The position numbers were made by a program, and so were the translations under genes. Shown in pieces: positions 1 through 4,159 of a DNA stretch of 6,816 bases. Source of the stretch: JAKPAM01 sp047605425 (GTDB lineage Bacteria; Pseudomonadota; Gammaproteobacteria; Burkholderiales; Burkholderiaceae_E); contig JASGFT010000227.1 in the NCBI GenBank assembly GCA_047605425.1, positions 1 to 6,816 on the forward strand. Direction: 5' to 3'. The notes beneath the pieces are model-generated. The model made no database searches, was not told where the DNA came from, and was given only the letters and a program-made list of their open reading frames with translations. The first letter of the stretch is position 1. Each line of letters begins with the position of its first letter.

Positions 1-873
1 GCATTGCTCGATGAAGCGATAGCCGAAGCCGCGCAGGTAGTGTCCCTTGCGCACGGCGATCAGCGTCGTGTTGGTCGGGAACGCCTCGCCGGTCGGCAGC
101 AGCGCCAGGTTGTCCTCGCGCCCGGGCGTGTAGGCGATCTCGGCGATGATGCCGACACCCAGCCCCAGCTCCACGTAGGTCTTGATCACGTCGGCGTCGA
201 TCGCCGACATCACGATGTCGGGCACCAGCCCCTGGGCGCCGAAGGCCGCGTCGATCTTGGCGCGGCCCGTGTATTCCTGGTGATAGGTGATGATCGGGTG
301 CTCGACCAGGTCCGCCAGCGAGACCGCGTCGCGCTGCGTCAGCGGATGGCCGTGCGGCACGACGGCCGCGTGGCGCCATTCGTAGAACGGAAAGGTGACG
401 AGGTTCGGCTCGCTGGCCAGCGCCTCGGTGGCGATGCCGATATCGGCCTCGCCCGAGTTCAGCATCGCGACGATCTCCTTCGGGCTGGCCTGGTGCAGCG
501 CCAGGTGGACCTTAGGAAACGCCTCGGTGAACGCCCGAACGGTGTCCGGAATCGCGTAGCGCGCCTGCGTGTGCGTGGTCGCGATGACGAGCCGGCCTTC
601 GTCGCGGCGCGAGAACTGGTCGGCGAGCTGCCGGATGTTGTGCGCATCGAGCAGCATCCGCTCGACGATGACGAGCAGCTCCTTACCGGGCTCGGTCATG
701 CCGAGCAGGCGCTTGCCCCGGCGAACGAACAGCTCGACGCCGAGTTCGTCCTCCAGGTCCTTGATGTGCTTGCTGACGCCCGACTGGGCCAGGTACAGCG
801 CGTTGGCGACTTCGGTCAGGTTGAAGTTGCGCCGGGCGGTTTCGCGGATGATCCGCAACTGCTGGAAATTCAT
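1..873 (-). CDS. CysB-family LysR-type transcriptional regulator (C-terminus cut by window edge)
   Basis: This gene encodes a LysR-type DNA-binding regulator of the CysB/Cbl group, which controls sulfate and organosulfur assimilation. The frame is open from ATG at 873 to the window edge. It gives 291 residues where the family usually has about 310-325, so only the last few tens are missing. The winged helix-turn-helix spans about residues 1-60 (MNFQQLR start; LTEVANAL; QSGVSKHIKDLEDELG). The co-inducer domain carries the CysB hallmark ATTHTQARYA (98-107), TEA at 149-151, YTGR (201-204) and DADVIKTYVELGLGVG. Thr100, Gln103, Thr149 and Thr202, which I recall as sulfate contacts in Klebsiella CysB, fall at identical positions. 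It follows sbp on the same strand after 121 bp, with no clear Shine-Dalgarno and no convincing terminator between them. CysB, Cbl and SsuR-like paralogues cannot be separated by eye, so no symbol is given. Confidence 0.93.
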   Translation of the reverse strand, partial: MNFQQLRIIRETARRNFNLTEVANALYLAQSGVSKHIKDLEDELGVELFVRRGKRLLGMTEPGKELLVIVERMLLDAHNIRQLADQFSRRDEGRLVIATTHTQARYAIPDTVRAFTEAFPKVHLALHQASPKEIVAMLNSGEADIGIATEALASEPNLVTFPFYEWRHAAVVPHGHPLTQRDAVSLADLVEHPIITYHQEYTGRAKIDAAFGAQGLVPDIVMSAIDADVIKTYVELGLGVGIIAEIAYTPGREDNLALLPTGEAFPTNTTLIAVRKGHYLRGFGYRFIEQC

Positions 874-994
874 CGTCGTGCGTGGAGGTGGAGCGGGGGA
901 GGGCGGCCGGCCGGCACGATGATGCCATGCGCGCGCCGCCCGCGATCGGTCCGGGGGCGGCTCGGGGATGCCTCGGGAGTGCCCCGGGGGTGGC

Positions 995-2029
995 TCAGCG
1001 GTTGGCCTGGATGATCTGGTCGAAGACGCCGCCGTCGGCGAAATGCGTCTTCTGCGCGCGGGCCCAGCCGCCGAACACCTCGTCGATCGTGAAAAGCTGC
1101 ACCGGCGCGAACTGCTTGGCGAAGGATTCGGCGACCTTCGCGTCGCGCGGGCGATAGTGGTGGCGGGCGGCGATCTGCTGGCCTTCGGGCGTGTACAGGA
1201 AGTTCAGGTAGGCCTCGGCCAGCTTGCGGCTGCCGCGCTTGTCGACGACCTTGTCGACGACGGCCACCGGCGGCTCGGCCAGGATCGATACCGACGGCGT
1301 CACGATGTCGAACTTGTCCGGGCCCAGTTCCTTGACCGCCAGGTACGCCTCGTTCTCCCAGGCGATCAGCACGTCGCCGATGCCGCGCTCGACGAAGCTG
1401 TTGGTCGCGCCGCGCGCGCCCGAATCCAGCACCTTGACCTGCGCGTACAGCTTCTTGACGAACTCGCGCGCCTGGGCCTCGTTGCCGCCGGGCTGGCGCA
1501 GCGCGTAGCCCCAGGCGGCCAGGTAGTTCCAGCGCGCGCCGCCCGAGGTCTTCGGATTGGGGGTGATGACCTCGACGCCGGGGCGGACCAGATCGTTCCA
1601 GTCCTTGATCTGCTTCGGGTTGCCCTTGCGCACCAGCAGCACGATCGTCGACGTGTACGGCGCCGCGTTGGCCGGCAGCCGCTGCGCCCAGTCGGGCGCG
1701 ATCAGCTTGTGCTCGGCGATCGCGTCGATGTCATAGGCGAGCGCCAGCGTCACGACGTCGGCATCGAGGCCGTCGATGACGCTGCGCGCCTGCTTGCCCG
1801 AGCCGCCGTGCGACTGCTTGATCGTCACGGTCTGGCCGGTGCTCGCCTGGTATTGCTTGACGAACGCCGCGTTGACGTCCTGGTACAGCTCGCGGGTCGG
1901 GTCGTACGAGACGTTGACCAGCGTGGTCGGGCCGCCCTGGGCGATCGCCGACGGCGGCTTCGTGTGGAACGCGAGCAGACCGAGGGCCAGGGCGACCGTC
2001 GTGGTACCCGCCAGCAGGCGCAGATTCAT
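995..2029 (-). CDS. sbp: Periplasmic sulfate-binding protein of a sulfate/thiosulfate ABC transporter
   Basis: This 344-residue protein is the soluble periplasmic receptor that binds sulfate and delivers it to the CysTWA-type ABC importer. E. coli Sbp has about 329 residues. An N-terminal signal peptide is visible: a hydrophobic core at about residues 5-21 and a likely signal peptidase I site AIA|Q after residue 30. Mature-domain hallmarks follow in order: VSYDPTREL (40-48), QSHGGSGKQARSVIDGL (72-88), DVVTLALAYDIDAIA (91-105), the second family signature NPKTSGGAR (158-166), and SGARGATNSFVERGIGDVL. The ATG at 2029 directly precedes the signal peptide, so the start is well supported, although no strong Shine-Dalgarno is seen. 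No permease or ATPase gene adjoins it: the aminotransferase gene lies 117 bp upstream and the CysB-type regulator 121 bp downstream. A thiosulfate-preferring CysP-like role cannot be excluded. Confidence 0.95.
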   Translation of the reverse strand: MNLRLLAGTTTVALALGLLAFHTKPPSAIAQGGPTTLVNVSYDPTRELYQDVNAAFVKQYQASTGQTVTIKQSHGGSGKQARSVIDGLDADVVTLALAYDIDAIAEHKLIAPDWAQRLPANAAPYTSTIVLLVRKGNPKQIKDWNDLVRPGVEVITPNPKTSGGARWNYLAAWGYALRQPGGNEAQAREFVKKLYAQVKVLDSGARGATNSFVERGIGDVLIAWENEAYLAVKELGPDKFDIVTPSVSILAEPPVAVVDKVVDKRGSRKLAEAYLNFLYTPEGQQIAARHHYRPRDAKVAESFAKQFAPVQLFTIDEVFGGWARAQKTHFADGGVFDQIIQANR

Positions 2030-2146
2030 GATCGAGGCGGTGCGAAGTAGTGAAGGCCGCCATCTTCGTCGCGCGCCGCCGCGGCGTGAACCAAGAAAAT
2101 CTGCTTTCGATATCAGCCCGGCCGGCGCTTTCCAGTGACGCGAAGT
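2030..2146 (-). promoter_or_regulatory. Gap upstream of sbp with a small inverted repeat; possible sulfur-responsive promoter
   Basis: This 117-bp gap separates the aminotransferase stop codon from the sbp start. Around 2085-2112 it is clearly more AT-rich than its surroundings, and it holds an interrupted inverted repeat GAAA-N6-TTTC (2095-2108). That shape would suit a LysR-type (CysB) binding site, but the match is short and no confident -35/-10 pair is visible. I see no hairpin followed by a T-tract, so read-through from the aminotransferase gene into sbp remains possible. Calling it a promoter rests mainly on position and base composition. Confidence 0.3.
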
Positions 2147-3346
2147 TCAGCCGGCCGCGCCGGACAGGTAGTCCATCGCCGCGTCGACGCCGCCGCGCTG
2201 GTGCGGCACGCCGGCCACGCGCAGCGACATCTCCACGCCGGCCAGCGTGCCGAGCAGGCTCAGCTCGTTCAGGTCGCCCAGGTGCCCGATCCGGAAGATC
2301 CGGCCCGACAGTTTCGACAGGCCCTGGCCGAGCGACAGGTTGAAGCGCTCGAGCGCCACCTTGCGGAACGCGTCGGCATCGTGCCCGTCGGGCATGATCA
2401 GCGCGGTCAGAGCCGAGCTGTACTCGGCCGGGTTCTGGCACAGGATCTCCAGACCCCAGGCGCGCGCCGCGCGGCGGGTCGCCTCGGCGAAGCGGTCGTG
2501 GCGGGCGAACACGGCGGGCAGGCCCTCTTCGAGCAGCATCGCGATCGCCTCGTGCAGGCCGTACAGCAGGTTGGTCGCCGGCGTGTACGGAAAGAAGCCG
2601 GTCTTGTTGCTGTTGAGCATCTCGGCCCAGTCCCAGTACGCGCGCGGCAGCCGGGCGGTTTCGTTGGCGGCCAGCGCCTTGCGGCTGATCGCGTTGAACG
2701 ACAGGCCGGGCGGCAGCATCAGCCCCTTCTGCGATCCGCCGACGGTCACGTCGACGCCCCAATCGTCGTGCCGGTAGTCGATCGAGCCCAGCGACGAGAT
2801 CGTGTCGACCAGCAGCAGCGCCGGATGCCGGGCGGCGTCGATCGCCTGGCGGACCTCGCCGACCTGGCTGGTCACGCCGGTCGAGGTCTCGTTGTGGACG
2901 ATGCAGACGGCCTTGATCCGGTGATCGGCGTCGTCGTGCAGCCGCGCCTCGATCTGTTGCGGATCGGCGCCGTGGCGCCAGTCGCCGGGGATGAACACCG
3001 GCTGCAGGCCGAGCTTCTCGGCGATCCGCTTCCACAATGTCGCGAAGTGGCCTGTCTCGCACATCAGCACGGTGTCGCCCGGCGACAGCGTATTGACGAG
3101 CGCCGCTTCCCACGCGCCGGTTCCCGATCCCGGATAGATGACCACGTCGCCCCGCGTCTGGAATATCTTGCGGATGCCGGCCAGCACCGACTGGCCCAGG
3201 CGCTGGAACTCGGGGCCGCGGTGGTCGATCGTCGGATGGTCGATCGCCCGCAGGATGCGGTCGGGCACGTTGGTCGGGCCCGGGATCTGCAGGAAGTGCC
3301 GGCCGCTCGGATGGCTGTTGAGGGCGAGGCCTTGGCTCGGTTTCAT
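2147..3346 (-). CDS. Class V PLP aminotransferase, probable serine-glyoxylate aminotransferase
   Basis: This 399-residue cytoplasmic enzyme is a fold-type I, class V pyridoxal-phosphate aminotransferase of the alanine/serine-glyoxylate group. It probably converts glyoxylate plus serine to glycine plus hydroxypyruvate. Visible motifs are IPGPTNVPDRILRAI (21-35), cofactor-loop GSGTGAWEAAL (73-83), HNETSTG (151-157, the serine-glyoxylate version), PLP-ring Asp181 in DTISSLGS, Schiff-base Lys207 in GGSQKGLMLPPG (203-214), YTPATN (254-259) and probable substrate-carboxylate Arg352 in FRIGHLGDLNE. The frame extends upstream to a TTG at 3400, but ATG 3346 is chosen: GGAG lies 6 nt before it and the upstream extension covers promoter DNA. 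It diverges from the GntR regulator across a 93-bp control region. Alanine-glyoxylate or ureidoglycine-glyoxylate activity is possible. Cysteate/sulfopyruvate transamination is a weaker alternative prompted only by the sulfur genes nearby. Confidence 0.93.
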   Translation of the reverse strand: MKPSQGLALNSHPSGRHFLQIPGPTNVPDRILRAIDHPTIDHRGPEFQRLGQSVLAGIRKIFQTRGDVVIYPGSGTGAWEAALVNTLSPGDTVLMCETGHFATLWKRIAEKLGLQPVFIPGDWRHGADPQQIEARLHDDADHRIKAVCIVHNETSTGVTSQVGEVRQAIDAARHPALLLVDTISSLGSIDYRHDDWGVDVTVGGSQKGLMLPPGLSFNAISRKALAANETARLPRAYWDWAEMLNSNKTGFFPYTPATNLLYGLHEAIAMLLEEGLPAVFARHDRFAEATRRAARAWGLEILCQNPAEYSSALTALIMPDGHDADAFRKVALERFNLSLGQGLSKLSGRIFRIGHLGDLNELSLLGTLAGVEMSLRVAGVPHQRGGVDAAMDYLSGAAG

Positions 3347-3352
3347 CGTCGT

Positions 3353-3356
3353 CTCC
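3353..3356 (-). promoter_or_regulatory. Ribosome binding site of the aminotransferase gene
   Basis: GGAG on the minus strand sits 6 nt upstream of ATG 3346. It decides the start, because the open frame continues 18 codons further upstream to a TTG that lies inside the promoter and operator region. Confidence 0.75.
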
Positions 3357-3370
3357 GTCCAGTTCGGTGA

Positions 3371-3384
3371 TTTTGTATGCAAAA
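3371..3384. promoter_or_regulatory. Predicted GntR/FCD operator O1
   Basis: TTTTGTATGCAAAA is a 14-bp palindrome broken by one mismatched pair (T3376/G3379). Its core TTGTATGCAA matches the TTGTnTnCAA-like operators I know for FCD-type GntR regulators. It covers the predicted -10 of the aminotransferase promoter and lies beside the gntR gene, so the GntR protein encoded here is the natural ligand. Confidence 0.6.
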
Positions 3385-3400
3385 AAATGAAGATATGCAA
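3372..3400 (-). promoter_or_regulatory. Predicted sigma70 promoter of the aminotransferase gene
   Basis: On the minus strand TTGCAT (3400-3395) and TACAAA (3377-3372) are separated by 17 nt. They match the consensus hexamers at 3 of 6 and 4 of 6 positions. Transcription would start near 3365, giving a leader of about 20 nt that contains the GGAG. The -10 lies inside the upstream palindromic operator and the -35 contains a third half-site, so a bound regulator would block RNA polymerase. Confidence 0.5.
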
Positions 3401-3404
3401 CGGA

Positions 3405-3419
3405 TTTTATTGATAGATT
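3405..3419 (+). promoter_or_regulatory. AT-rich patch, possible -10 region for the regulator-dehydrogenase operon
   Basis: TTTTATTGATAGATT lies between the two operators. TAGATT (3414-3419) matches 4 of 6 positions of a -10, including the key first two and last bases, and would start transcription near 3426 with a very short leader. No good -35 stands 16-18 nt upstream. The promoter may be weak, activator-dependent or placed slightly differently. Confidence 0.3.
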
Positions 3420-3428
3420 CGGAGGTCT

Positions 3429-3434
3429 GGGGGA
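3429..3434 (+). promoter_or_regulatory. Probable ribosome binding site of the GntR regulator gene
   Basis: GGGGGA lies 5 nt before ATG 3440. A better-looking GGAGG at 3421-3425 is 14 nt away, farther than usual. Either supports initiation at 3440 rather than at 3377. Confidence 0.45.
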
Positions 3435-3446
3435 TTTGCATGCAAA
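3435..3446. promoter_or_regulatory. Predicted GntR/FCD operator O2, overlapping the regulator start codon
   Basis: TTTGCATGCAAA is a perfect 12-bp palindrome with the same half-site (TGCAAA) as the upstream operator. Its centre is 63 bp from that of O1, about six helical turns, so both sites face the same side of the helix. It includes the ATG of the regulator gene (3440-3442). That position suits autorepression by blocking early elongation, or co-operative loop formation with O1. Confidence 0.6.
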
Positions 3447-4159
3447 AAAATACTGAAACGCCCGGCGAGCGCCTGCTGCACGAGACGGTCGCCGACCGGC
3501 TGCGCGAATTGATCGTCGAGGGCATCCTGCCGCCGGGCAGCCGCCTGAACGAGCGCGTGCTGGCCGCGCAGTTGAACGTGTCGCGCACGCCGCTGCGCGA
3601 AGCGTTCAAGCAACTCGCCGGCGAGCGGCTGGTCGAGCTGCTGCCCAATCGCGGCGCGCACGTCGCGTCGCTGTCGCGCGCCGACGTCGAGCACCTGTTC
3701 GAACTGATGTCGGCGCTCGAAGGCCTGTCGGGCTGGCTGGCCGCCACGCGACGCACCGAGGCCGAGCTGACCGAGATCCGCGCGCTGCACTTCGAGATGC
3801 TGGCCGCGCACGCGCGCCGCGACCTGCCGAACTACTATCGCTGCAACCATGCGATCCACCGCCTGATCAACCAGGCGGCCCGCAACCCCGAACTGACCGA
3901 GATGTACGCCAGCGTCAACGGCAGGCTGCAGAGCCTGCGCTTGCGCTCGAACTTCGACGCGCGCCGCTGGGACCGCGCGGTCGACGAGCACCAGCGGATG
4001 ATCGGCGCGCTGGTCGCGCGCGACGCGCCTGGGCTGCGCACGCTGCTCGAGCAGCACCTGCTGGGCAAGCGCGACGCGGTGCTCGCGCAATTCGACGCCG
4101 CCGGGGCCGACGGCCTGCCGGCGCTCACCCTGTCTCCGCCTGTGGCTGAACCCCGATGA
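3440..4159 (+). CDS. GntR-family transcriptional regulator, FCD (FadR/GlcC-like) subfamily
   Basis: This 239-residue one-component regulator has an N-terminal winged helix-turn-helix (about residues 11-77) with the family motif LNERVLAAQLNVSRTPLREAFKQL split across 36-59 and wing NRGAHVASLS (70-79). An all-helical FCD ligand domain follows (about 82-215). The usual FCD metal/ligand set seems complete: Asn136 and His140 in CNHAIH, His184 in DEHQRM and His206 in LEQHL. Such domains bind small carboxylates through a divalent metal, and E. coli GlcC, the glycolate regulator, is a family example. The start at 3440 gives a normal-length N-terminus; an in-frame ATG at 3377 is rejected because it lies in operator and promoter DNA. 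The stop codon overlaps the dehydrogenase start (ATGA), so the two are probably translationally coupled. It likely controls itself, the dehydrogenase and the divergent aminotransferase gene. The effector is unknown. Confidence 0.92.
   Translation: MQKNTETPGERLLHETVADRLRELIVEGILPPGSRLNERVLAAQLNVSRTPLREAFKQLAGERLVELLPNRGAHVASLSRADVEHLFELMSALEGLSGWLAATRRTEAELTEIRALHFEMLAAHARRDLPNYYRCNHAIHRLINQAARNPELTEMYASVNGRLQSLRLRSNFDARRWDRAVDEHQRMIGALVARDAPGLRTLLEQHLLGKRDAVLAQFDAAGADGLPALTLSPPVAEPR

Larger units (their letters stand above)
3377..3451 (+). repeat. In-frame 12-bp direct repeat ATGCAAAAAAAT
   Basis: The same 12 bases occur at 3377-3388 and 3440-3451, 63 bp (21 codons) apart. Each copy could encode Met-Gln-Lys-Asn. 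The second copy is the start of the GntR protein. The first lies upstream in the same frame and creates an apparent longer reading frame whose 21 extra residues do not look like a GntR N-terminus. The repeat overlaps both palindromic operators and probably reflects operator duplication or operator sequence selection. Confidence 0.8.

Noticed and set aside
874..994. A terminator or promoter between sbp and the CysB-type gene
   Set aside because: The gap is GC-rich with short palindromes such as CCCCGGGG and CCGGCCGG, but shows no hairpin plus T-tract and no credible -35/-10 pair. I see nothing firm in it.
4..1014. A 336-codon plus-strand frame at the left end
   Set aside because: It is the exact codon-aligned complement of the CysB-family gene, whose minus-strand translation matches CysB along its whole length.
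2111..2130. GC-rich palindromic stretch (CCGGCCGG) as a terminator after the aminotransferase gene
   Set aside because: The palindrome is only 8 bp, leaves no loop, cannot be extended outward and is not followed by a T-tract.
1731..3113. A 460-codon minus-strand frame across the aminotransferase and sbp genes
   Set aside because: It is a shifted-frame shadow. It spans two genes whose own frames carry all the family motifs, and its translation has none.
3221..3250. Direct repeat GGTCGATCG in the aminotransferase gene
   Set aside because: It falls in codons for the conserved segment AIDHPTIDHRG and is explained by similar residues and biased codon use.
968..3370. Long plus-strand frames opposite sbp and the aminotransferase gene (968-2050 and 2135-3370)
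   Set aside because: Both are antisense shadows of well-supported genes, with Arg/Asp/Val/Gln-rich low-complexity translations.
3347..3400. TTG at 3400 as the start of the aminotransferase gene
   Set aside because: The extra 18 codons cover the predicted promoter and operator, whereas ATG 3346 has GGAG 6 nt upstream and gives the usual family N-terminus.
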